Shown: positions 34,738 through 40,716 of the stretch, piece by piece | Numbering within the stretch: position 1 is the stretch's first letter | Layout: each line of letters begins with the position of its first letter | Source: UMGS1251 sp036666555 | GTDB lineage: Bacteria > Bacillota > Clostridia > Lachnospirales > Lachnospiraceae | Direction: 5' to 3' | Assembly (NCBI GenBank): GCA_036666555.1 | Contig: JAVWVS010000018.1 | Span: 1 to 40,716, forward strand | DNA length: 40,716 bases | Made by a program: the position numbers and the translations under genes | The notes under the pieces: generated by a model | Told to the model about the DNA's origin: nothing | Databases searched by the model: none | Seen by the model: the letters and a program-made list of their open reading frames with translations, nothing else

Positions 34738-35556
34738 CTACCTCTCTTCTAATCGTTGAAAATCTTCTTCTGTTACAGTTTTATACCCTGGAACTGGGAA
34801 TGCCTGAAAAGAACGTCCTCCGTCAATATAAATGGTTTGACCAAATATAAAGTTGGAATCTTCACACGATAAGAATACTGCTAACTTCCCACATTCGTTT
34901 GGCGTTCCAATTCTCCCGATTGGTGTTCTCGAGATTATGGTGTTCATTAATTGATGGTCATTTCCAACTCTTCTCATCAATTCTGTATCAATCGGTCCCG
35001 GTGCAATTGCATTTACTTTAATATTATGAGGAGTCAGGGCAATTGCTTGAACTTTTGTCATCTGCACGATTCCACCTTTACTTACGGTGTAAACTACTTG
35101 TGAATCCAATCCCAGATAGGAATTCACACTGGCCATATTTACAATGGATCCGCCTTCTCCCTGCTTAATCATCTGTTTTGCAGCAAATTGTGTGCCAAAG
35201 AACATTCCTCTCAAGTTTACGTCCATAATGCTGTCATATTGTTCCGGAGCTATATCTATAAAATTTGTTTTTGCAGGATCATTAATTCCTGCATTCGCCA
35301 TATAGATATCAAGTCTTCCAAACATGCGAACTGTTTCATCTACCGTATTTTGTAGCATTTCTAAATCAGCCACATCTTCTTTTACATATCTTACTTCGCC
35401 AAGTACACTCAACTCTTTTTGCGCTTCTATACCAACTTCTTCATTTCTGCCAGTTACTACAACTTTTGCGCCTTCTTTTAGGTACTCTTGGGCAATTCCG
35501 TACCCGATGCCCTTAGTACCACCTGTTACAATGGCAACTTTACCGAATAACTTCAT
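34738..35556 (-). CDS. Short-chain dehydrogenase/reductase
   Basis: A 272-residue classical SDR. The nucleotide loop is VTGGTKGIGYGIA (residues 9-21), with NAGI near residue 88, the catalytic Ser in NMASVNSYLG, and the Tyr and Lys in YTVSKGG (about residue 155). The C-terminal extension PGYKTVTEEDFQRL is unusual in length. It would use NAD(P)H to oxidise or reduce a hydroxyl of the pathway substrate, and is a candidate partner of the lactonase. A hairpin lies just upstream at 35578-35605. Confidence 0.92.
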   Translation of the reverse strand: MKLFGKVAIVTGGTKGIGYGIAQEYLKEGAKVVVTGRNEEVGIEAQKELSVLGEVRYVKEDVADLEMLQNTVDETVRMFGRLDIYMANAGINDPAKTNFIDIAPEQYDSIMDVNLRGMFFGTQFAAKQMIKQGEGGSIVNMASVNSYLGLDSQVVYTVSKGGIVQMTKVQAIALTPHNIKVNAIAPGPIDTELMRRVGNDHQLMNTIISRTPIGRIGTPNECGKLAVFLSCEDSNFIFGQTIYIDGGRSFQAFPVPGYKTVTEEDFQRLEER

Positions 35557-35577
35557 GATTTCCTCCTTTTTTATTTA

Positions 35578-35605
35578 GAGGGGTATCTATAAAACGATAC
35601 CCCTC
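35578..35605. repeat. Intercistronic hairpin before the SDR gene
   Basis: A perfect 10-bp stem (35578-35587 with 35596-35605) with an 8-base loop lies between creatininase-family and SDR genes. On the coding strand it is not followed by a U run, so it is not a standard terminator for this operon; it may set mRNA stability or expression ratio. On the plus strand a T run follows but no plus-strand gene is present. Confidence 0.6.
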
Positions 35606-35618
35606 CCTGTTTTTTTAA

Positions 35619-36431
35619 TTATCTATCTACTGGTGGTTTTTCTCCAACTGCGTAACGTGCTTTTACATCATCAATGACTTCTACAACATAATCTACACAT
35701 TTATTTACGATGATTTCTCCCTTTTCCTTTGTTGCCAAAGTAGGAACGCCAATAACGCCACTCTTTAATTCAATGTATTCTGGTCTTGCGAATGTTCCTT
35801 CAAAGTGATACATCATTCCTGGTTCTGCTGCCATTCCTGGTTTGATTTGGAATTTAGAATTAATCAAGGATTCTCCTCCATCATCAATTGCTTTTGACAT
35901 ATCAACATATTGTGGATATAAGTGTAATGCTACTGATGTCTCTGCTTCGTCTGCATGAGTCATTGGTGTTTCAAGATCTGTTGCATTGTCACGAAGGAAG
36001 TCATACCAATGCATTGTTAATACGAAGTATCCTTCTAACCCAAGTTTGTTCATAGCTACTAACGTAGAAGCTACCTGACCATGTGCAGAAAGAATAATGA
36101 ATTTTTTATATCCGGCGTTTGCAGCACCGCGTACGATATCGCAAAGTAATGCAGTATGTGTATCATATCCTACCGGGATGGTACCTGGCATATGCCAATG
36201 ATGATAAGGATGTGCTCCATAAGGCAATGGAGGTAATAACATTGCTCCTGTTTTTTCTGCGATTCTTTCAGCTAATCCAAATGCATTGTAAAAATCACTT
36301 CCACATGGACAATGTGGTCCATGTTGCTCTGTTGCTCCAATTGGAAGGATTGCAATATCACAATTTTTAACATCCTCCAAAATTTCGTCTTTTGATAATT
36401 CATGCCACCATAAATGTTTTCTTTTTAACAT
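35619..36431 (-). CDS. Creatininase-family hydrolase
   Basis: A 270-residue metal-dependent hydrolase of the creatininase family. The metal ligands are in place: PIGATEQHGPHCPCGSD (E35, H37, D46), LSAHGQ with H117 in the position of the usual GHGGN, and HADEAETS (H159, E164). The family includes creatinine amidohydrolase, MftE, ArfB and the ring-opening IolN of the Thermotoga inositol pathway. The sugar-processing neighbours make a ring-opening or amide role more likely than true creatinine breakdown, but this is inference. It leads the LacI-controlled operon. Confidence 0.85.
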   Translation of the reverse strand: MLKRKHLWWHELSKDEILEDVKNCDIAILPIGATEQHGPHCPCGSDFYNAFGLAERIAEKTGAMLLPPLPYGAHPYHHWHMPGTIPVGYDTHTALLCDIVRGAANAGYKKFIILSAHGQVASTLVAMNKLGLEGYFVLTMHWYDFLRDNATDLETPMTHADEAETSVALHLYPQYVDMSKAIDDGGESLINSKFQIKPGMAAEPGMMYHFEGTFARPEYIELKSGVIGVPTLATKEKGEIIVNKCVDYVVEVIDDVKARYAVGEKPPVDR

Positions 36432-36499
36432 CGTTTTCTCCTTTTCCTGTACTCATCACTTCTTTGTAATAAGTATAATTGTTATTAGATTCTTTAATG

Positions 36500-36512
36500 T
36501 ATACGTATTCAT
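36500..36512. promoter_or_regulatory. LacI-type operator 3
   Basis: TATACGTATTCAT, core ATACGTAT at 36501-36508, about 70 bases before the hydrolase start. It matches the other two operators in 12 of 13 positions, and its centre lies 101 bases from operator 2, a spacing that would allow DNA looping. Confidence 0.7.
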
Positions 36513-36600
36513 TTATTGGCAAAAAATAAAGCGTTTTCTTCAAATCTGCTTACTATGTCTTATTATTCTCTACCAGCATATATCTTTTTCGCTTTTTATT

Positions 36601-36613
36601 AATACGTATTCAT
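36601..36613. promoter_or_regulatory. LacI-type operator 2
   Basis: AATACGTATTCAT, identical to the copy at the lacI promoter. It lies about 20 to 30 bases downstream of the -10 box of the hydrolase operon promoter, where a bound repressor would block initiation or elongation. Confidence 0.8.
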
Positions 36614-36629
36614 TTGTGTTTCTTTGTAC

Positions 36630-36658
36630 ATAATAATATACAATGTTCTATTTGTCAA
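36630..36658 (-). promoter_or_regulatory. Promoter of the hydrolase-SDR-isomerase operon
   Basis: On the minus strand, -35 TTGACA (36653-36658), exactly 17 bases, -10 TATTAT (36630-36635): near-consensus sigma-A. It reads toward the hydrolase gene, across both LacI-type operators. Confidence 0.88.
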
Positions 36659-36778
36659 TATTATTGTTTGCTTTCTTTTATTTTTGTTATATGTGCACAA
36701 TTTTTTCTTTCCTAATTGTATACTTTTTCTTTTTTTGGAGATTTTATCCAGAACTCTTCTTTAGTACTAGTCAACAAA

Positions 36779-36814
36779 AAAGGAAAAGAATGCCTCTTAG
36801 CACTCTTTTCCTTT
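36779..36814 (-). terminator. Terminator of the grd operon
   Basis: A 15-bp stem (36779-36793 with 36800-36814; one G-U pair on the minus strand) with a 6-base loop, followed on that strand by a U run. It lies 20 bases after the grdA stop and separates the grd operon from the LacI-controlled operon. Confidence 0.88.
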
Positions 36815-36834
36815 TTTTCTTCGTTTATATATGA

Positions 36835-37305
36835 CTAGAATTTAGAGTATTGTTCTCGGATGGATTGCATTTCTGTTGCAATTTCATCTAAGTCTAAAAC
36901 CATTTCCATCATACTGATTTGCTCTTCATAAACAGCGTCATCAAATTCTTGTTTCATTTCTTCTTCACATACGTGATACACTTGAAGTCCTAACTGGACT
37001 CCTGTCAATGGACCTGCGAAAGTAGGATCTCCTGCTGTTACTGTCTCAGCAGCCAAACCGGAAGCTTCTGCTTCCCCTGCACCTAATAATATAATCAGGT
37101 TCTCTGGGCCGAATTCTTCGGCAAAATCTTTTACTCTTTTTTGATTCTCTAGGTCCATTGCGCCTGCGCTTGTTCAGACAAAGCACTCTGTCGAAGAAAA
37201 TACAACATCTGCGCCTGCTGTTTTCGCACATTCAGCGATTGCCGGTCCTGGAATACCATCGCGGTCGCCAATTACAACGGCTTTTTTACCACTTAAAATA
37301 CTCAT
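36835..37305 (-). CDS. grdA: Selenoprotein A of the glycine/sarcosine/betaine reductase
   Basis: A 156-residue selenoprotein when the in-frame TGA at 37174-37176 is read as selenocysteine. It begins MSILSGKKAVVIGDRDGIPG, and its active site is C41-F-V-U44, the position known for GrdA. The downstream part (LGAGEAEASGLAAETVTAGDPT) matches GrdA closely. GrdA takes the carboxymethyl group from component B as a selenoether and passes it to component C, which makes acetyl phosphate; thioredoxin re-reduces it. It is the last gene of the operon, after the thioredoxin gene. A SECIS hairpin is not clear by eye. Automated callers will start it at 37158 as a truncated 107-residue protein. Confidence 0.96.
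37174..37176 (-). other. Selenocysteine codon of grdA
   Basis: TGA at codon 44 of the grdA frame, within a C-x-x-U motif. The frame reads through on both sides as GrdA sequence. This is recoding, not a mutation. Confidence 0.95.
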
Positions 37306-37348
37306 TCACAATTCCTCCTTGTTTTTTATTTTGTCTTTTATGAAAAGA

Positions 37349-37666
37349 TTAAATATGTGCCTTAATCATTTCCTCGATACTTTCTGCTGTTGCATCATCT
37401 TTTACCACTTCTGCAATTTTTTCTCCACCTTTGTAGAGTACAACTGCAGGTAAACCTAACACCTTTTGTCCAATTGCTAAACGGCGTGCTTTTGTTGTGT
37501 TCAATGCTGCAAATTTAATTTTGTCTCCATAGGTTTCTGCCAATGCATGCACGTGTGGCATCAATGCCTGACATGGTACACAGCCGTCGCCATAGAAGTC
37601 TACTAATACAGTTCCTTCTGCTTCTAACACTTCCGTTGCAAATATTTCCTTTGTCAATTCTAACAC
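37349..37666 (-). CDS. trxA: Thioredoxin with GCVPC active site
   Basis: A 105-residue thioredoxin. The active site is G28-C29-V-P-C32 in YGDGCVPCQALMP instead of WCGPC; this variant is known for thioredoxins of glycine-reducing anaerobes such as Eubacterium acidaminophilum. The cis-Pro loop is GLPAVVLYKGG. It probably reduces oxidised GrdA after each turnover, fed by a thioredoxin reductase not present in this window. It overlaps the upstream transporter gene by 7 bases and precedes grdA by 43 bases. Confidence 0.93.
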   Translation of the reverse strand: MLELTKEIFATEVLEAEGTVLVDFYGDGCVPCQALMPHVHALAETYGDKIKFAALNTTKARRLAIGQKVLGLPAVVLYKGGEKIAEVVKDDATAESIEEMIKAHI

Positions 37667-38769
37667 TGCTTATTTCCCCCTTGTAACTTTCTTTGTTTAT
37701 AAAGTAACACATTTTTAATAACCATAAAGATGATAAGTAATACACCTACATAACCATTTAAAACATAGATAATATTTACTAATTTAGCAAATGGTATTGT
37801 TAAACTAATTACAAATCCAGCAAGTGCCAAGATCACGGTTAGCACTTTAAAAGAAGTACTGTTTTCTTTTGTAAATCTTGAAGATGCTGTCCAAAGCAAT
37901 GGTACCGCCGTGGTATAAATTCCCAAAAGAATTACAATGGAAAATATCGCCGCAAACCCTGGGGATATTTGTTTTGCTAAAATCAAGTTTGGTATCTGTG
38001 CCGCATGTATTGCTTCTATATTAGCAATTAAGGCGAAACCAATTAATAAAATAGCCACTGCAATTACTCCACTTGCTAAAAACATTCCGGTAGTCAATTC
38101 TTTGAATTTGTTTTTAGCTCCTAACTCTGCCATAAATCCAGCAAACCAAAGCAAACAAAATCCTCCATAAGAACAACCGGAAAAGAACCAATGATTCGAA
38201 GCTGCCATCACTTCCACTTCTCCTGAAGCAATCAGCCTTGCGCCCTCTGCTACTTGGCCAAAATCTCTAAAAAGTGTGATTGCTCCAATGGCAATACATA
38301 AAATAATAATAACCGGTCCTACTTTTCCTAATACATCTACCATGGCGTTTAACCCACCAACTACCGTAATTCCTGCTGTAATTGTGAGAATCGCGCCACC
38401 CACTATTAATGGTAATCCATATTGTTGGTGTAAGGTAGCCGACGCTCCGGCTACCATTACAATAAAGGACATGTAACAAAATATCACTGCAAAATAATCA
38501 AACAATATACCTACTTTTTTTCCGCAAAAATAGGTGAAAACCTGACTACCTCTTTCAAAGTTGGCTGTAGAGCCTGCCTTTGCAAAATTGTAGTTGGTGT
38601 ACAAGAAGATACACAAAAATGTAGCCACCACTAAAATACTTTTATAACCATATGATGTAAAATATTGTAATATCTCTTGTCCCGTAGCAAATCCAGAACC
38701 AATTGTAAACGCGATCACTGCCCCCGCAAAAGTAAGTACTTTTCCTATTCGTACTTTATCGCTATTCAT
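37660..38769 (-). CDS. YkvI-like membrane transporter in the grd operon
   Basis: A 369-residue membrane protein with about 10 hydrophobic helices, of the YkvI group (COG3949), which has a LeuT-like fold. The first helix is VIAFTIGSGFATGQEIL, with the unwound GSG segment typical of the fold. It lies between grdB and trxA and overlaps trxA by 7 bases, so it is made with the reductase and probably imports its substrate. Substrates of this family are not established; a glycine-, betaine- or amine-like compound is a reasonable guess. Confidence 0.75.
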   Translation of the reverse strand: MNSDKVRIGKVLTFAGAVIAFTIGSGFATGQEILQYFTSYGYKSILVVATFLCIFLYTNYNFAKAGSTANFERGSQVFTYFCGKKVGILFDYFAVIFCYMSFIVMVAGASATLHQQYGLPLIVGGAILTITAGITVVGGLNAMVDVLGKVGPVIIILCIAIGAITLFRDFGQVAEGARLIASGEVEVMAASNHWFFSGCSYGGFCLLWFAGFMAELGAKNKFKELTTGMFLASGVIAVAILLIGFALIANIEAIHAAQIPNLILAKQISPGFAAIFSIVILLGIYTTAVPLLWTASSRFTKENSTSFKVLTVILALAGFVISLTIPFAKLVNIIYVLNGYVGVLLIIFMVIKNVLLYKQRKLQGGNKQC

Positions 38770-38800
38770 ATAAGCCTCCCTGTATTTTCAGACCAATGTC

Positions 38801-40108
38801 TTACTCAAAAACAGTCTGTTCGTCAATAGGTGTCTGCAATGCCAGCAACGCTTTGTCAACTAACTTCACACGAATCTTCTTACTATCTTCTTCTCCTAAT
38901 AATGGGTTTCCTAATGGATATGGGATTCCCACTGCAGGTACAATTCTATTTGCACCGATTGTCAACGAAATCGGAACTACCGTTGCCATATGTACTACTG
39001 GAATTCCTGCACGTTCTACTTCTTTTACCATCGTTGCGCCGCAACGAGTACAAGTACCTCATGTGGAGGTTAGTATAACGGCATCTACACCATCGGCTAC
39101 TAATTTCTTGCTGAATTCTTCTCCAAATCCTTTGGCATTACCTGTAGAAGTTCCGGTTCCTGTTGTGGTGACAAAGTAATTTGCAAGGCTTCCAATTTCT
39201 CCCGCTTTTTCTTTTTCACGCAATACATCAAGTGGAACAACCAAGTTTGGATTTGCCAATACAAATGCTCTATCATATCCGCCATGAACGGTCATAAAGT
39301 CATCTGGGCTCATAGTATCCATGCCTGTAATATCATAAATTCCATATCTTGTTGCACTGGAAGATTCAATATGATCTGGGTTACCCTGTGGAACAATTCC
39401 GCCAGAAGTTACAATCGCAATTTTTGCTTTCTTCATATCCACTACTGGATCAACTGGTGCCACACGATCAAATGTTGGCATTGGATATTCAGTTTCATAT
39501 GCTTCTCCGGTACATTTTTTCACTAATAATTCTACTGCTCTTTCAGAACCTCTCTTTTCGTGGAAGTAGTTCACACGAATTCCACGTTCCAAATAGCCTT
39601 CTTCGGATGGCCCTAATATTTCTTGTCCGGTTGCCATCTTTTTAATTAAGCCCGTCATAGCAGGTAATACTTTCTTCATTCCAGCTGCAGAAATCGGAGT
39701 TTCTACTACGATTAAATCCTTACGGAACATGTCTACCCCTGGATTTTCCGGATACATACCGGTAATAACTGGAATATTTAATTCGGATTCTACTGCTTTT
39801 GCAATACTTCCGCATGCAACGCCATAACGTCCTGCATTAAATGCTGGTCCTGCAACAAAAAGCTGTGGTTGATATGGTTTTACCATTTCCACGATTTGAG
39901 CCTGTGCCTCTTTGATATTCTCTCCGAAGTAGTTGTCACCACAGATAACCGTTGCCACGATTTCATATTCTTCGCCCAGACCTGCTTGGATTCCAACGCC
40001 TGGTCCTATAACTCCATCTCTGATTTCCGGTTTCATATCTGCTTTATCTTCTCCGCCGATTCCGCCGAAGAATTGATTGATATAATGTACAATTTTAATT
40101 TTTCCCAT
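38801..40108 (-). CDS. grdB: Selenoprotein B (catalytic subunit of component B) of the Grd reductase
   Basis: A 435-residue protein if the TGA at 39059-39061 is read as selenocysteine (Sec 350). Around it the sequence is ILTST-U-GTCTRCGATMVKE, the conserved GrdB/GrdF/GrdH site. The N-terminus IVHYINQFFGGIGGEDKADMKP is also typical. Component B activates the substrate amine with its pyruvoyl partner (GrdE-type) and passes the carboxymethyl group to GrdA. A hairpin of six base pairs begins 12 bases after the TGA (39032-39046). The sequence cannot separate glycine, sarcosine or betaine subtypes with confidence. Gene callers will split it into 349- and 76-residue parts. Confidence 0.94.
39032..39046 (-). 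promoter_or_regulatory. SECIS-like hairpin of grdB
   Basis: On the minus strand, CGTTGC-GGC-GCAACG forms a perfect 6-bp stem with a GG-containing 3-base apical loop. The loop begins 19 bases after the TGA, within the 16-37 base window expected for bacterial SECIS elements. Read by eye, not by a folding program. Confidence 0.65.
39059..39061 (-). other. Selenocysteine codon of grdB
   Basis: TGA at codon 350, followed in frame by conserved GrdB sequence to a true stop at 38801. Recoding, not a truncation. Confidence 0.95.
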
Positions 40109-40122
40109 GTCTGTTCCCCTTC

Positions 40123-40716
40123 CTAATAGCCTCTTGCAGCTAAATGATTGTATCCATTTGCAATGGTTGATGCAATGATAATCTGTAACTCTGCGTCAAA
40201 GCTTCCGTCAGAAGCCAAACATCCGTCGCTTCCACCTATCTGTGACTCAATATAGTCGGTCATTCCAATTACTTTGTCCATAGCTGGGAAGTGTAACATT
40301 GCATTTCCTTGACCACAAGACACTAATGCATCTGCTTCATCTACAACGTCTGCTAATGATTGAGATTTTCCATCTTTTCCTGGGAATTCATCTGTAATCA
40401 ATACAACTTTCACGCCTTTTTGAGATACTTTTTTACAATTCATCATTAAATCGGTGTCTGGATTACCATATCCTTCTTCCGTAATAAGCACTCCATCTAA
40501 TCCAAGCACTTCTGCTAATTTTGCAACCATGTCTGAACAACGTTCTTTATCTGCAAGGAATACATTTTCATTCGTCAAAATGACTCCAATAAAGTTCAAG
40601 TCTTTTCCATGACGTTTGTAGAGATCTTCGATTACTGGGTTGTTTAAGTGATGGAAAGTCGTTACCTTATCGCAAGGTGCAACACAGTTTCCACTGATGA
40701 TAGCTCCATCCATAAT
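40123..40716 (-). CDS. grdE: GrdE-type pyruvoyl subunit of component B (C-terminal part, cut by window edge)
   Basis: 197 residues are visible and the gene continues beyond the window. The segment DGAIISGNCVAPCDK near the visible start contains the Asn-Cys site at which the proprotein of GrdE/GrdG/GrdI is cut to create the pyruvoyl group from Cys. From that Cys to the stop there are 187 residues, close to the 22-kDa alpha/beta chain of the family. The motif YKRHGKDLNFIGVILTNENVFLADKER is also characteristic. The chain binds substrate as a Schiff base and passes it to GrdB, whose gene follows after 14 bases. Glycine, sarcosine or betaine specificity is not decided. Confidence 0.9.
   Translation of the reverse strand: MMDGAIISGNCVAPCDKVTTFHHLNNPVIEDLYKRHGKDLNFIGVILTNENVFLADKERCSDMVAKLAEVLGLDGVLITEEGYGNPDTDLMMNCKKVSQKGVKVVLITDEFPGKDGKSQSLADVVDEADALVSCGQGNAMLHFPAMDKVIGMTDYIESQIGGSDGCLASDGSFDAELQIIIASTIANGYNHLAARGY

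Larger units (their letters stand above)
36432..36834. other. 400-bp control region between grdA and the hydrolase operon
   Basis: No gene is seen here. It holds the grdA terminator (36779-36814), a sigma-A promoter (36630-36658) and two LacI-type operators (36601 and 36500), then a leader of about 190 bases before the hydrolase start. The rest is T-rich on the plus strand. Confidence 0.8.

Noticed and set aside
35619..36431. Creatinine breakdown feeding a sarcosine reductase (creatininase plus grd)
   Set aside because: No creatinase or carbamoylsarcosine amidohydrolase is present, a terminator separates the grd operon, and the hydrolase is co-transcribed with sugar enzymes. It remains possible but weakly supported.
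22396..36431. Sulfoquinovose (sulfo-Entner-Doudoroff) pathway, because an SDR, an SMP-30 lactonase, a HpcH/HpaI aldolase and a ComC-like dehydrogenase are all present
   Set aside because: No sulfogluconate dehydratase or sulfoquinovosidase is present, and the fucose-isomerase-like pair and DUF1537 kinase do not fit.
36835..37305. Apparent truncation of grdA, with an internal stop at 37174
   Set aside because: The stop is a TGA at exactly the selenocysteine position of GrdA, and the sequence on both sides matches the family, so it is recoding rather than a pseudogene.
37174..37305. SECIS hairpin for grdA
   Set aside because: The short GCG/CGC pairing after the TGA is too weak and too close to the codon to call by eye.
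38801..40108. Two separate short genes in place of grdB
   Set aside because: They lie in one frame joined by a TGA in the conserved ST-U-GT context, so they are one selenoprotein gene.
1..40716. CRISPR arrays, rRNA or tRNA genes and transposase genes
   Set aside because: No regularly spaced repeats, tRNA-like cloverleaf or TPsiC-box sequences, or transposase motifs were noticed on either strand.

Overview
The window looks like the chromosome of a low-GC, Gram-positive, strictly anaerobic amino-acid fermenter of the Clostridia (Lachnospiraceae or a relative). The reasons are AT-rich DNA with strong AGGAGG-type ribosome binding sites, textbook sigma-A promoters, a selenocysteine-dependent glycine/sarcosine/betaine-type reductase, carbamate kinase, ferredoxin-like redox proteins and a TPP-riboswitch thiamine salvage operon. 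Nothing in it identifies a species.

Layout. Positions 1-2440 (+): the end of a membrane protein, then an ABC ATPase and a large permease. Positions 2441-3571: a decayed stretch with fragments of a WYL-type regulator and a permease, ending in a perfect 21-bp inverted repeat. Positions 3572-5554 (-): a NatAB-like ABC-2 exporter. Positions 5603-9785 (-): thiamine salvage operon thiW-thiM-thiE-thiD-cytX behind a promoter, a TPP riboswitch and a terminator. Positions 9809-13318 (-): a heterodimeric ABC exporter with one degenerate ATP site. Positions 13302-16279 (+): a YbaK/ProX tRNA-editing protein, a membrane metallophosphoesterase and a ferredoxin-fused aldo/keto reductase. Positions 16352-22352 are mostly housekeeping: dapB (-), arcC (+), an SPFH plus ribbon-helix-helix pair (-), a nucleotidyltransferase (-), a DUF362 ferredoxin protein (-), and a DUF134 regulator with a NifX-like protein (+).

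The most interesting part is 22396-40716, all on the minus strand. It holds three transcription units. (1) An incomplete selenoprotein reductase operon: grdE-like (cut by the window edge), grdB with an in-frame UGA, a YkvI-like transporter, a dedicated GCVPC thioredoxin, and grdA with an in-frame UGA, closed by a terminator. (2) A catabolic operon 36431-29794: a creatininase-family hydrolase, an SDR dehydrogenase, an L-fucose-isomerase-like protein, an SMP-30 lactonase, a NifS-like PLP enzyme and a second, diverged fucose-isomerase-like protein. (3) An operon 29695-22396: a LacI regulator, an Ldh2-type dehydrogenase, a HpcH/HpaI aldolase, a TRAP transporter (P, Q, M) and a DUF1537 acid-sugar kinase. 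Units 2 and 3 share near-identical LacI-type operators (core ATACGTAT followed by TCAT) placed at their promoters, so they are read here as one regulon.

The regulon looks like a pathway in which a carboxylated sugar or cyclitol derivative is imported by the TRAP system, oxidised, ring-opened, isomerised, then phosphorylated and split by the aldolase. I could not match its enzyme set to a pathway I know. Whether the adjacent Grd reductase belongs to it, or only sits beside it, cannot be decided from this window.
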